Source: Chryseobacterium gambrini
Lineage (GTDB): Bacteria; Bacteroidota; Bacteroidia; Flavobacteriales; Weeksellaceae
NCBI RefSeq assembly: GCF_900156825.1
Contig: NZ_FTOV01000014.1
Location: 38,697 to 102,696, forward strand
DNA length: 64,000 nt
Direction: 5' to 3'
The translations under genes and the position numbers were made by a program. The notes beneath the pieces are model-generated. The model saw only the letters and a program-made list of their open reading frames with translations, was not told where the DNA came from and did not search any database. Of the stretch, positions 32,829-41,674 are shown in pieces; position 1 is the first letter of the stretch, and each line of letters starts with the position of its first letter.

Positions 32829-34130
32829 TTAAATTAATTCACCGTAAAGATCAAACTCCTCAGCTGAAGTAATCCTTACCTCCGCGAAATCCCCGATGGA
32901 AATGTATGTATTTTCAGCAGAAACCAACACAGTATTGTCAACGTCCGGAGAATCATACTCGGTTCTTCCGATGAAATAATTTCCCTCTTTTCTGTCGAAA
33001 ATACATTTATATATATTGCCAATTTTCTCCTGATTTTTCTCCCATGAAATCTGAGACTGGATTTCCATAATTTCTTCCACTCTCGCTTCTTTCACTTCCT
33101 GCGGAACATCATCTTCCAATACATAAGCTCCTGTATTTTCCTCATGAGAGTACGTAAAACAACCCAGTCTGTCAAATCTCTGTTCTCTTACCCAGTCTTT
33201 CAGCTCATTGAAAATTTCCTGAGTTTCTCCGGGATAACCAACGATAAGCGTTGTTCTGATTGCCATATCCGGAACTTTTTCTCTGAATTTTCCAAGAAGG
33301 GCATCTGTTTTTTCGTGAGTTGTCCCTCTCTTCATTGATTTTAGTAAATCTGAATTGATGTGCTGAAGAGGAATATCTATATAGTTGCAAACTTTCGGTT
33401 CTTCTCTGATTATATCCAGAACATCTTCCGGAAATCCGCTCGGAAATGCATAGTGAAGTCTTATCCATTCAATTCCTTCCACTTTTACCAATTCTTTTAG
33501 AAGATCTCCAAGAGCACGTTTTTTATAAATATCCAGACCATAATAGGTAAGATCCTGAGCAATCAAAATCAGTTCCTTTGTTCCTTTTTTCGCTAATTTC
33601 TGGGCTTCTGTAACCAGCTTTTCAATCGGAGTTGAAACGTGTCCTCCTCTCATCAAAGGAATCGCACAGAATGAACAAGGTCTGTCGCATCCTTCAGAAA
33701 TCTTTAAATAAGCATAATGTTTCGGAGTTGTGGTTAATCTCTCACCCACAAGTTCGTGCTTATAATCTGCTCCTAAATGCTTTAATAAAACCGGAAGATC
33801 TCTCGTCCCGAAATACTGATCTACATCCGGAATTTCTCTTACCAGATCCGGTTTGTATCTTTCGGAAAGACATCCCGTCACAAAAACTTTTTCAACTTCA
33901 CCTCTGTTTTTTGCTTCCACATAGTCGAGAATGGTATTGATGGATTCTTCTTTGGCATTGTCTATAAATCCGCAGGTATTAATTACAACAATGTCTCCTT
34001 TGTCTTCATGCACCACTTCTTTGCCATTGGCTTTAAGCTGACTCATTAAAACTTCGGAATCATATACATTTTTGGAACAACCCAACGTTACTACATTTAT
34101 TTTTTTCTTCCCTACAGATTTTGTACGCAT
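32829..34130 (-). CDS. rimO: ribosomal protein S12 methylthiotransferase
   Basis: From the ATG at 34130 the enzyme has 433 residues. An N-terminal UPF0004 domain with TLGCSKNVYDSE holds the auxiliary cluster. The radical SAM domain has CDRPCSFC near 145-152, and a C-terminal TRAM domain follows. It adds a methylthio group to the conserved aspartate of S12. GCSKN rather than the MiaB-type signature supports RimO. An in-frame non-ATG start at 34160 would lie over the -7 box at 34150-34157 and is rejected. Confidence 0.94.
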   Translation of the reverse strand: MRTKSVGKKKINVVTLGCSKNVYDSEVLMSQLKANGKEVVHEDKGDIVVINTCGFIDNAKEESINTILDYVEAKNRGEVEKVFVTGCLSERYKPDLVREIPDVDQYFGTRDLPVLLKHLGADYKHELVGERLTTTPKHYAYLKISEGCDRPCSFCAIPLMRGGHVSTPIEKLVTEAQKLAKKGTKELILIAQDLTYYGLDIYKKRALGDLLKELVKVEGIEWIRLHYAFPSGFPEDVLDIIREEPKVCNYIDIPLQHINSDLLKSMKRGTTHEKTDALLGKFREKVPDMAIRTTLIVGYPGETQEIFNELKDWVREQRFDRLGCFTYSHEENTGAYVLEDDVPQEVKEARVEEIMEIQSQISWEKNQEKIGNIYKCIFDRKEGNYFIGRTEYDSPDVDNTVLVSAENTYISIGDFAEVRITSAEEFDLYGELI

Positions 34131-34149
34131 CTTTTTGATTTTGAGTTTG

Positions 34150-34157
34150 CAAAGATA
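34150..34157 (-). promoter_or_regulatory. -7 box of rimO
   Basis: TATCTTTG on the minus strand, 19 nt before the ATG at 34130. Confidence 0.6.
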
Positions 34158-34187
34158 CAAAATATTGAAGAGTCTGGATTAAAAAAT

Positions 34188-34212
34188 AAAAGCCACTTCA
34201 ATAAGTGGCTTT
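34188..34212 (-). terminator. terminator at the end of the polysaccharide locus
   Basis: AAAGCCACTT (34189-34198) pairs with AAGTGGCTTT (34203-34212) over a 4-nt loop. On the minus strand a T-rich tract follows. It lies 9 nt beyond the stop of the last gene of the locus. Confidence 0.85.
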
Positions 34213-34220
34213 CATTATAT

Positions 34221-34766
34221 TTAAAAATTCTTTTCTTTAAAACTTGCTGCATTTTCATCTTTTTCTGAAAGAACAGCTTCACTGTCGGAAATTTTCCAGT
34301 CAATATTCAGATCCGGATCATTGTATTTTACACTTCCTTCTGATTCTTTGTTATAAAAGTTGTCGCATTTATAAGAAAAAACTGCCGTCTCACTTAAAAC
34401 AGAAAATCCGTGTCCAAAACCTCTTGGAATATAAAGCTGTGTTTTGTTTTCCGCCGTAAGCTCAATCCCAAACCATTTTCCAAATGTAGGTGAATCTTCT
34501 CTCAGGTCTACAGCAACATCCCAGACTTTTCCTTCCAGACAGGATACCAGTTTTGCCTGTGCGTGTTCTCCTTTCTGTAAATGAAGCCCTCTCAAAACAC
34601 CATAAGAAGATTTTGAAATATTATCCTGCACGAAATGTCCATTCATTCCGGTAAGTTCCTCGAATTTCTTTTCATTGAATTTTTCGAAAAAATAGCCTCT
34701 GTCGTCTTCGAAAATTGTAGGCTCTATAATGTAACAGTCCTTTAAAGGGGTTTCTTTTATTTTCAT
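34221..34766 (-). CDS. rfbC: dTDP-4-dehydrorhamnose 3,5-epimerase-like cupin (RmlC family)
   Basis: The 181-residue protein has the RmlC cupin fold. It shows FFEKFNEKKFEEL, the catalytic histidine in RGLHLQKGEHAQ, the aspartate strand VAVDLREDSPTFG and IPRGFGHGF with the later YKCDNFY tyrosine. RmlC flips C3 and C5 of dTDP-4-keto-6-deoxyglucose on the way to dTDP-rhamnose. The companion genes rmlA, rmlB and rmlD are not in the window, so either they lie elsewhere or this copy acts on a UDP-linked keto sugar made here. It is the last gene of the locus. Confidence 0.87.
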   Translation of the reverse strand: MKIKETPLKDCYIIEPTIFEDDRGYFFEKFNEKKFEELTGMNGHFVQDNISKSSYGVLRGLHLQKGEHAQAKLVSCLEGKVWDVAVDLREDSPTFGKWFGIELTAENKTQLYIPRGFGHGFSVLSETAVFSYKCDNFYNKESEGSVKYNDPDLNIDWKISDSEAVLSEKDENAASFKEKNF

Positions 34767-34793
34767 AACTTATATTTCTTGAATCAGTTATTA

Positions 34794-35756
34794 TTATAAT
34801 TTATATTGTTTTTTAAGGCTCCATTTTAATGCGAGATAAATACTGCCTATCGGAATGAAAATCACAGGAATAATAATCCAGATTGCCCAGTGTGAATGTA
34901 TTAAAAATAAATTTATAATTACCTGTACTATAGCATAAACAAAACTTATCAGCAGATGCGAAACTTTTTTTTCATTGGCAAAAAGCTGATACAAATGTCT
35001 TCTGTGCGCCTCAAATATATTTTCTTTAAGCAGCAGTCTTTCTATTATCGTTAGGACGACTTCCATCCCATATACAGAGAGAAGAAATATGTATTTATAG
35101 TCCTGAGTTTTCATAATTAATAAGGTAATAAGACCGATTACCCAAAAAGCGATAGCCATACTTCCTACATCACCCGCGAAACATTTTGCTTTTTTCCTGA
35201 AATTAAAGAAAAGAAAAACGATGCAGGCTAAAACGGGATAAAGAATAAAATTTTCATCGGTAAATGAAATTATTTTTTCATTAATATAAAATAAGGATAA
35301 TAGACCGACTAAGCTGTACAGACCAGTCATGCCGTTAATGCCGTCCATAAAGTTATAGGCATTCAAGGTTCCTATAATCAGAATAAACAATATGGGCCAA
35401 ACCCAGATTGGCATTACATTAAAGGCTCCTGTAAAATACAGTAGTAAAACCACAGAAATAAAATGAACGGACAGCCTAATTTTATTTGAAAGCGTAACAA
35501 TATCATCTATAAAGCTGATGGCAGATATTGCCAATAACCCCAAACCAAATGACCAGTAGTTTTCTATGACTTCATTAAAATTAAACGCAGAAAAGATAAT
35601 GAAAGCAACAGGAAAAATAATTCCTCCTCCCCTCAATGTGATCTGTGTATGTGCGCTTCTGTGATTGGGCTTATCTATAATATTGTATTTATCTGCTATT
35701 CTAAAATAGATGAGCATAGATATGAAAAGCAGAATTGTTACGATTGAAAATTCCAT
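34794..35756 (-). CDS. initiating glycosyl-1-phosphate transferase, WecA/WbpL family
   Basis: The 320-residue polytopic protein has about ten or eleven helices. It carries the MraY/WecA-family signatures PNHRSAHTQITLRGGG near 31-46, a membrane-edge AYNFMDGINGMTG near 131-143 and FAGDVGSMAIAFW near 193. Such enzymes start a repeat unit by moving a sugar-1-phosphate from UDP-sugar to undecaprenyl phosphate. Its neighbour resembles WbpV, and the WbpV-WbpL pair is known from Pseudomonas O-antigen loci, where the first sugar is FucNAc or QuiNAc. Confidence 0.85.
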   Translation of the reverse strand: MEFSIVTILLFISMLIYFRIADKYNIIDKPNHRSAHTQITLRGGGIIFPVAFIIFSAFNFNEVIENYWSFGLGLLAISAISFIDDIVTLSNKIRLSVHFISVVLLLYFTGAFNVMPIWVWPILFILIIGTLNAYNFMDGINGMTGLYSLVGLLSLFYINEKIISFTDENFILYPVLACIVFLFFNFRKKAKCFAGDVGSMAIAFWVIGLITLLIMKTQDYKYIFLLSVYGMEVVLTIIERLLLKENIFEAHRRHLYQLFANEKKVSHLLISFVYAIVQVIINLFLIHSHWAIWIIIPVIFIPIGSIYLALKWSLKKQYKL

Positions 35757-35759
35757 AGT

Positions 35760-36653
35760 TTACAGTTGAAATTTTTCTATTACGTTTGAAGGATTAAAAT
35801 TTAATTCTCTTTTTATTTTATCATTAGAAAACGTAAGAGAATCTGTTATTTTTCTTAATTTCAAAGAGTTAATTGGAGCTTTATTTCCCAATAAGTCACC
35901 CACTAAAGCCATTGATTTAGCCAGAAAATAAGGAATACTTTTCGGAGATTTCTTGTTTAATTTGGCTGAGATTTTTTCAGAAATTTCTTTAAAAGCAGGA
36001 TTTACATCATCACAAACATTATAAATTCCACCCTCTTTTCCCAACATATTAACGGTAATCTCAGGAAAATCTTCCACCCAGAATACACTTTTTCTCGCCG
36101 TTCCTCCTGCAATATTAAAATATTTCCCGGATTTAATTGCATTAATCATATCTCCCAGATTACCCGGAGGATTGGGTCCTGCAATTAAAGAAGGTCTGAG
36201 AATAAATAATTTTACATTCTTTTCTTTGCTCCATTTAGTAAGAAATTCCTCTGCCATCAATTTGCTTTTAGCGTAAGGTGTGTATCCTTCCAATGGCGTA
36301 TCTTCAGTTATATTTTCACCGAAATCTTTACCATAAACTGCCACTGTGCTTATAAAAACAAAATATTCCGGCAGATTTTCTTCCAAAGCGTTACAAAGGT
36401 TTTTTGTTCCTTCAAAATTTACTTTGTAAAATACACTTTCTTCTTCCTGAGTTTTAGGAACAGAATGAGCCTTACCTGCGGCATGAAAAATAATATCAAA
36501 CTTTTCTTCAAAAGGATTGATGGTATTTGTAATATTAAATATATAATCTGCATTGGAAGTTCCAAAGGTCTTTACTTCAAAATTTTTCTTCTGAAGCAAA
36601 GGAATTACATTTTTTCCCAAAAAACCGTTGGCTCCTGTAAATAGCACTTTCAT
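35760..36653 (-). CDS. NAD-dependent epimerase/4-ketoreductase, WbpV-like
   Basis: The 297-residue short-chain dehydrogenase of the extended type has TGANGFLGKNV (7-17) for NAD(P) binding and YAKSKLMAE (about 151-159) as the catalytic YxxxK. In Pseudomonas and relatives, WbpV-like proteins reduce UDP-4-keto-6-deoxy-N-acetylhexosamine to UDP-QuiNAc or UDP-FucNAc. The gene sits 3 nt before the initiating transferase, which fits making its substrate. An epimerase role is the alternative. Confidence 0.78.
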   Translation of the reverse strand: MKVLFTGANGFLGKNVIPLLQKKNFEVKTFGTSNADYIFNITNTINPFEEKFDIIFHAAGKAHSVPKTQEEESVFYKVNFEGTKNLCNALEENLPEYFVFISTVAVYGKDFGENITEDTPLEGYTPYAKSKLMAEEFLTKWSKEKNVKLFILRPSLIAGPNPPGNLGDMINAIKSGKYFNIAGGTARKSVFWVEDFPEITVNMLGKEGGIYNVCDDVNPAFKEISEKISAKLNKKSPKSIPYFLAKSMALVGDLLGNKAPINSLKLRKITDSLTFSNDKIKRELNFNPSNVIEKFQL

Positions 36654-37859
36654 TTAAATAATATTATAAAATTTATTCAGTATAATCTCTTCTGAAAATT
36701 TTTCCTCTGCTACTTTTCTCGCGTTTTCTTTCATCAATTCTAATTCTTTAACAGACGTTTCATCGAAAGAATTAAAAAATTCCAGAATCTTCTCCTCTTC
36801 GAAATGCTGAAATGAATATCCAATATTCTCGTCTCTTAAAAGTAAATCTATTTCGCTGTTTTTTTCGCCAACATATAAAACAGGTTTTCCGGCAGCTAAA
36901 ATATTGTACGTTTTTGAAGGAACTCCCAATCCGAACATTTTAGGCGCTAAACTTACAAATGACACATCTGCCTTGTTTAATACCTGAAGCTGCTCTTCTC
37001 TTGAATAAGCCCCATCAAAGAAAACATTGGTCAGTTGATTTTCTTTTACATATTCTATCATGGTGTCTTTAACAGCACCTTCTCCTACAAAATGAAAAGC
37101 CAATCGGTCGTTTTTCACTTTTTTTATAATATGCAATAATTCAATTAATCCCTGAACTCTTCCTAAATTTCCGGCATACTGAAAAATGATCCTGTCTTTT
37201 AAAGATGAATCCTCATTAAATACATCTTCTTTCAAAAGCGGATAAATACCTTCTGTATCGCCCCAGTTTTCAATGATCTCAATTTTCGAACGGCGGTTAT
37301 ATTTTCTGATTTTAGCTTCAATAACTTTCTGCATATCTCTGCCTAATGTAATCAGCAGATCAGCCTTTGAATACGCTTTGTCGAAAATATTTCTCAGAAC
37401 TCTGTATAATACTGACTTTTCAGATTTAATGATTCCTGCAGGAATGGTATTTTCGGGAAAAACATCATGAACCAGAATAATTAATTCAATTTTTTTTAAT
37501 CTTTTAAGGATTAAAACAAGCAGAATTAAAGGCGCCGGATTCGTAACCATAAAAACCTTTTCTCCCTTTTTAACGTTTTTCCAAAGATAGAAAAAGATAG
37601 AAAGAGACAGAAATATAAATCTTAGAGATCTGCTCAACAGACTATTTTTGTTTCCGCCCCATCCTTTTATTCTGTGAACATTTACGCGGGAATCCAGACT
37701 AAAATGACTGCTTTTCTTTTGCTTGTCATACACGGGATCTCCGCAAACAACTTTTACATGATACTTTTCCGAAAGTCTGTTTGCTATTTTTGTAAGAATA
37801 AAAGAAGTTGAAGTTTCTTCAGGATAAAAAAGTTCGGTTGCGATCCAGAGATTTTTCAT
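36654..37859 (-). CDS. glycosyltransferase family 4, WbuB-like
   Basis: From the ATG at 37859 the protein has 401 residues. It has the GT-B fold with ELFYPEETSTSF near the N-terminus, VHDVFPEN near 130, GNLGRVQGL and the acceptor-side motif GVPSKTYNILAAGKP near 310. WbuB proteins transfer N-acetyl-L-fucosamine, which matches the fnlA-fnlB-fnlC genes just upstream. The start overlaps the fnlC stop as TAATG, a sign of translational coupling. A start 5 codons earlier would lie fully inside fnlC. Confidence 0.85.
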   Translation of the reverse strand: MKNLWIATELFYPEETSTSFILTKIANRLSEKYHVKVVCGDPVYDKQKKSSHFSLDSRVNVHRIKGWGGNKNSLLSRSLRFIFLSLSIFFYLWKNVKKGEKVFMVTNPAPLILLVLILKRLKKIELIILVHDVFPENTIPAGIIKSEKSVLYRVLRNIFDKAYSKADLLITLGRDMQKVIEAKIRKYNRRSKIEIIENWGDTEGIYPLLKEDVFNEDSSLKDRIIFQYAGNLGRVQGLIELLHIIKKVKNDRLAFHFVGEGAVKDTMIEYVKENQLTNVFFDGAYSREEQLQVLNKADVSFVSLAPKMFGLGVPSKTYNILAAGKPVLYVGEKNSEIDLLLRDENIGYSFQHFEEEKILEFFNSFDETSVKELELMKENARKVAEEKFSEEIILNKFYNII

Positions 37860-38995
37860 TATTTTTTGCTCCAAACAACTCTGTTAACGTAATCCGTATA
37901 ACTCAGAATAATTCTTACCATTTTCTCTGAAACATTCGGCATTGAATAATCTGAAACCGGTCTGTAATTTCTTTCTGTTCCTACTTTCTGCTGCTGAAGC
38001 TGCGTTAATCCCTGTAAGATTCTTTCCGGAGATAAACCCACCATCATTACGGATGCTTCTTCCATTGCTTCCGGTCTTTCATGTGCATCTCTGATATTTA
38101 AAGCACGGAAATTTAAGATGGAGGACTCCTCTGAAATAGTTCCTGAATCTGATAAAACCGCATAACTTCTCATCTGTAACGCATTATAATCGTGGAATCC
38201 AAGCGGTTTTAAGAACTGAATTTCCGGTCTTACCTCAACCTGCTTTTTATCGATCATATTTCTGGTTCTCGGATGTGTAGAAACAATGATCGGATAGCCA
38301 AATTTTTCTGCAATGGCATTTAAACTTTCTATTAATCCGTTGAAGTTTTTCTCAGAATTAATATTTTCCTCTCTGTGGGATGATACCACAAAATATTTTC
38401 CTTCTTCTAAATTCAGACGGCTTAAAACATCTGAACTCTCGATCTGAGGAAGATAATGATTCAACACTTCAAACATAGGAGAACCCGTTTTGATGATTCT
38501 GTCTGCAGGAAGACCTTCTCTTAAAAGATATTCTCTTGCGATATCTGAATACGTTAAATTAATATCTGCAGTGTGATCTACAATTTTTCTGTTGGTTTCC
38601 TCCGGAACTCGCTGATCGAAACATCTGTTTCCTGCTTCCATATGGAAAATCGGAATCTGTCTTTTCTTGGCAGGAATGGCACAAAGACATGAATTGGTAT
38701 CTCCTAAAACCAAAAATGCTTCAGGCTGCAATTCTTCCAGCAAAGGATCTATTTTAATTAAAATATTCCCAACCGTTTCTGTTGCTGTTTTACCTGCTGC
38801 TTCCAGAAAATAATCCGGTTTGCGAAGTCCCAAATCTTCAAAAAAGATCTGGTTCAGCTCGTAATCGTAGTTTTGACCTGTATGGACGATAATATGTTCA
38901 ACGGCTTCAGAAGCATCCAAAGCTGATAATACTCTTGATAGTCTAATGATTTCCGGTCGTGTTCCTACAACCGTCATTACTTTTAGTTTTTTCAT
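37859..38995 (-). CDS. fnlC: UDP-N-acetylglucosamine 2-epimerase family, FnlC/CapG/WbjD-like
   Basis: The 378-residue protein belongs to the non-hydrolysing UDP-GlcNAc 2-epimerase family: VGTRPEIIRLSRV (about 7-19), IVHTGQNYDYEL, FHMEAGNRCFDQRVPEETNRK near 131-151 and SDSGTISEESS near 283. In this operon it follows fnlA and fnlB, so it most likely makes UDP-N-acetyl-L-fucosamine, the last step of that pathway. WecB (ManNAc synthesis) is the alternative, but the neighbours favour FnlC. It has its own -7 box. Confidence 0.87.
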   Translation of the reverse strand: MKKLKVMTVVGTRPEIIRLSRVLSALDASEAVEHIIVHTGQNYDYELNQIFFEDLGLRKPDYFLEAAGKTATETVGNILIKIDPLLEELQPEAFLVLGDTNSCLCAIPAKKRQIPIFHMEAGNRCFDQRVPEETNRKIVDHTADINLTYSDIAREYLLREGLPADRIIKTGSPMFEVLNHYLPQIESSDVLSRLNLEEGKYFVVSSHREENINSEKNFNGLIESLNAIAEKFGYPIIVSTHPRTRNMIDKKQVEVRPEIQFLKPLGFHDYNALQMRSYAVLSDSGTISEESSILNFRALNIRDAHERPEAMEEASVMMVGLSPERILQGLTQLQQQKVGTERNYRPVSDYSMPNVSEKMVRIILSYTDYVNRVVWSKK

Positions 38996-39014
38996 TGTAT
39001 TTTTTTTGCCTTTG

Positions 39015-39022
39015 CAAAGATA
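39015..39022 (-). promoter_or_regulatory. -7 box ahead of fnlC
   Basis: TATCTTTG on the minus strand, 19 nt before the ATG at 38995, inside the 80-nt gap after fnlB. It may give the last five genes of the locus a separate promoter. Confidence 0.5.
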
Positions 39023-39075
39023 AATTTTTAATGTTTGTTTATTGGAGAAGCCAGTGAAGTTTATAATTAATATTA

Positions 39076-40194
39076 TTAAACTTCTACAAAATAGGTATCT
39101 GAATCTTCCGGATTAAAGGGTTCATTGATCCAGAAAATGGTGTACAGTTCTTCTTCTCCGATGTTTTTAATATTGTGGGTATACCAAATCGGCATATCTA
39201 CATAAGCGGGTTCGTTTCCGTCTAAATAAAAATCCAGAACCTCATCGCTGTCTATTTTTCTTAATTGAATAAGGGCTTTGCCTTTAATTACCGCAAATCT
39301 TTCGATTTTTCTTGTATGAAAATGGTTTCCTCTCGTAATTCCCGGAACGGTAGTGGAAAAAGAACACTGTCCACCGATTCCCAAACGAATTACTTCCACA
39401 AAAGCTCCTCTCGGATCGGTGTGCTGTGTAAATTTTACGGGATAATGATCTTTAATATCAAAATAGCAGCGGAATGTATTGAAAAGATTGAGATCGAATT
39501 TCGTTTCCAACACCGGAATTTCTCCGCTATCAAAATAAAGTTTTTTGTAATTTTCAAGTTTAGCTAAAACTTCAGAAACTTTATTTACGGATGTGTGAGG
39601 AACTTCATATAATTCATTGGTTTCTGAAATCTCTATCTGATTGATAATTTCCTGCACAAGTTCTCCGACGTAGATCAGTTTTACTTCTCCATCATTATCA
39701 ATCACAGGATTTTCGCCGTGGGTAAGTTTATGACAGAATGTTGCAATGAAAGAATTGTAATTCGGTTTTCCAAAAGGTCCGAAAACGTTAGGAATAATCA
39801 TCCCTGTAAATTTGCCTCCGTTATTTTTTGCCCAGTCTGCAAATAATTCCCTGCCTTCTTTTTTAGATTTACCGTACAGATTATCCTTTTCTTCCTGAGA
39901 AGATGAAGAGAAAAGAACGTGTGCTTTTGATCCCGTTCTCTGTAAAGAGTCTGTCAGTTTTTTAACAAGCTCTACATTATTATTGAAGATTACTTCTGGA
40001 TCGGGATGGCGATTCATGGCTGCAAGATGTACAATGACATCACATTGCTTCACAAAGTCGTCCAGTTTTTCAGGAGAGTCGAAAAAATCTCTTTCGAAAG
40101 AAATTCTTTCAAATTTTTCTGGCTGTAAGCCCAAAGTGTTATATAAATGCGAACCAACGAAGCCGTTTTGTCCGGTAATTCCTACTTTTTTCAT
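39076..40194 (-). CDS. fnlB: bifunctional FnlB/CapF: NAD-dependent reductase with C-terminal cupin
   Basis: The 372-residue protein has an N-terminal short-chain dehydrogenase domain (about 1-245, with TGQNGFVGSHL and YGKSKKEGRE). The C-terminal cupin (about 250-372) has RGAFVEVIR, RGNHFHTRKIERF and WYTHNIKN. This two-domain layout is diagnostic of CapF/WbjC/FnlB. The cupin epimerises C3 and the SDR reduces C4 of the UDP-keto sugar on the way to UDP-L-FucNAc. Confidence 0.94.
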   Translation of the reverse strand: MKKVGITGQNGFVGSHLYNTLGLQPEKFERISFERDFFDSPEKLDDFVKQCDVIVHLAAMNRHPDPEVIFNNNVELVKKLTDSLQRTGSKAHVLFSSSSQEEKDNLYGKSKKEGRELFADWAKNNGGKFTGMIIPNVFGPFGKPNYNSFIATFCHKLTHGENPVIDNDGEVKLIYVGELVQEIINQIEISETNELYEVPHTSVNKVSEVLAKLENYKKLYFDSGEIPVLETKFDLNLFNTFRCYFDIKDHYPVKFTQHTDPRGAFVEVIRLGIGGQCSFSTTVPGITRGNHFHTRKIERFAVIKGKALIQLRKIDSDEVLDFYLDGNEPAYVDMPIWYTHNIKNIGEEELYTIFWINEPFNPEDSDTYFVEV

Positions 40195-40196
40195 TG

Positions 40197-40619
40197 TTAT
40201 AAATTTTTAAAGTAATCAATAGAAAATCGATAATCATCTTCTATTTCTCCCAAAGCATAATCTGCCATTACCAATAATTTTGATCCTTCTACTTTAGATT
40301 GAATAGCACTTGCATATCCTTCAGGAATATGAAGAATATCCAACTGATCTGCATGAAGTTCAAATTCTAAAATTTCTGAATCTTTTGAGGGCGCTTCCCA
40401 ATGATCAATTTTTATTAATCGTATGATAAAGATTCCCTGTAATGCCGAGAACCATCGCTGTTCAGTTTTGTGACCTGTCCAGCCTCTTATAAAATCTGTA
40501 TCTTTATTTTCGATACAGTATATTCTTTTAATTGCCGAAACATCAAAGGTATTGTTAAAAAACAAATTGCCTCTTTCGTCAGAATATTTTCCTCCTTTTA
40601 TAATTGCAGGAATCACCAT
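40197..40619 (-). CDS. small cupin, WxcM/FdtA-like sugar isomerase or epimerase
   Basis: The 140-residue protein is one cupin barrel with KGGKYSDERGNLFF near 9-22, FIRGWTGHKTEQRWF near 43-57 and IPEGYASAIQ near 99-108. Members of this group isomerise or epimerise nucleotide keto sugars. It lies between fnlA and fnlB, with 2 nt to fnlB and 9 nt from fnlA, so it is likely tied to the fucosamine branch. FnlB already has a cupin, so the extra one may handle another intermediate. Confidence 0.78.
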   Translation of the reverse strand: MVIPAIIKGGKYSDERGNLFFNNTFDVSAIKRIYCIENKDTDFIRGWTGHKTEQRWFSALQGIFIIRLIKIDHWEAPSKDSEILEFELHADQLDILHIPEGYASAIQSKVEGSKLLVMADYALGEIEDDYRFSIDYFKNL

Positions 40620-40628
40620 AATAAAAAA

Positions 40629-41663
40629 TTAATCAGGATATTGCATTATATCTTCTCCTAAAACCTCTTTTCTGATTAAGGGAAGTTTTAATAAAAGTTT
40701 TTTCATTCCTTCAACATCTTCCTGTTTTGTATTATGAGAGTGATAATCTTCTATTTTGGAAATATCTTCCACTCCTTCTGAAAAATACTGTGCGTAATTA
40801 AGATCTCTGTTATCGGCAGGAATTCTGTAAAAATCGCCCATATCTTCTGCTTTGAGCATTTCCTCACGCGTACAAAGAGTTTCGTATAGTTTTTCACCAT
40901 GTCTCGTCCCGATTACTTTTACCGGATTATCAACCTTAAACATTTCTTTTAAAGCCTGAGCAAGGTCTCCAATGGTTCCTGCAGGAGCTTTGTTAACAAA
41001 AAGGTCTCCGGAATTTCCATGTTCAAAAGCAAAAAGAACCAAATCTACGGCTTCCTCCAATGACATTAAGAATCTTGTCATATTCGGATCTGTAATGGTA
41101 ATGGATTCACCATTTTTAATTTGTTTTACAAATAATGGAATTACCGATCCTCTGGAAGCCATTACGTTTCCATATCTGGTAAGGCAAACCGTTGTATTTT
41201 CCAGATTACGTGATGCGGCAACGGCTACTTTTTCCATCATTGCTTTGGAAATTCCCATTGCATTGATAGGATATGCTGCTTTGTCTGTACTTAGACAGAT
41301 TACTTTTTTCACATTGTTTTTTGCAGCGGCATCGATTACGTTTTGGGTTCCTTCCACATTGGTTTTTACAGCCTGCATTGGAAAAAATTCGCAGGAAGGT
41401 ACCTGCTTTAAAGCTGCGGCATGAAATACATAGTCTACTCCTCTCATTGCAGGTTCTACACTTCTGTAATCTCTTACATCCCCAATATAGAATTTCAGTT
41501 TATCGCTTCTAAACTGGTTTCTCATATCATCCTGCTTTTTCTCGTCACGCGAAAAAATACGGATTTCTCTGAAGTGGTCTGTATTGATGAATTTTCTTAA
41601 AACAGCGGTTCCGAATGAACCTGTTCCACCTGTGATAAGAAGGACTTTATTCTGTATTTCCAT
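40629..41663 (-). CDS. fnlA: UDP-GlcNAc 4,6-dehydratase / 5-epimerase, FnlA/CapE/WbjB
   Basis: The 344-residue soluble short-chain dehydrogenase has TGGTGSFGTAVLRKF (11-25) for NADP binding, FHAAALKQVP, the MGISKAMMEK catalytic box (M in place of the usual Y, as in this family) and RHGEKLYETL near 254. It performs the inverting dehydration that begins UDP-L-FucNAc synthesis. With fnlB and fnlC it makes the whole pathway. Confidence 0.95.
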   Translation of the reverse strand: MEIQNKVLLITGGTGSFGTAVLRKFINTDHFREIRIFSRDEKKQDDMRNQFRSDKLKFYIGDVRDYRSVEPAMRGVDYVFHAAALKQVPSCEFFPMQAVKTNVEGTQNVIDAAAKNNVKKVICLSTDKAAYPINAMGISKAMMEKVAVAASRNLENTTVCLTRYGNVMASRGSVIPLFVKQIKNGESITITDPNMTRFLMSLEEAVDLVLFAFEHGNSGDLFVNKAPAGTIGDLAQALKEMFKVDNPVKVIGTRHGEKLYETLCTREEMLKAEDMGDFYRIPADNRDLNYAQYFSEGVEDISKIEDYHSHNTKQEDVEGMKKLLLKLPLIRKEVLGEDIMQYPD

Positions 41664-41674
41664 AATTTATATTT

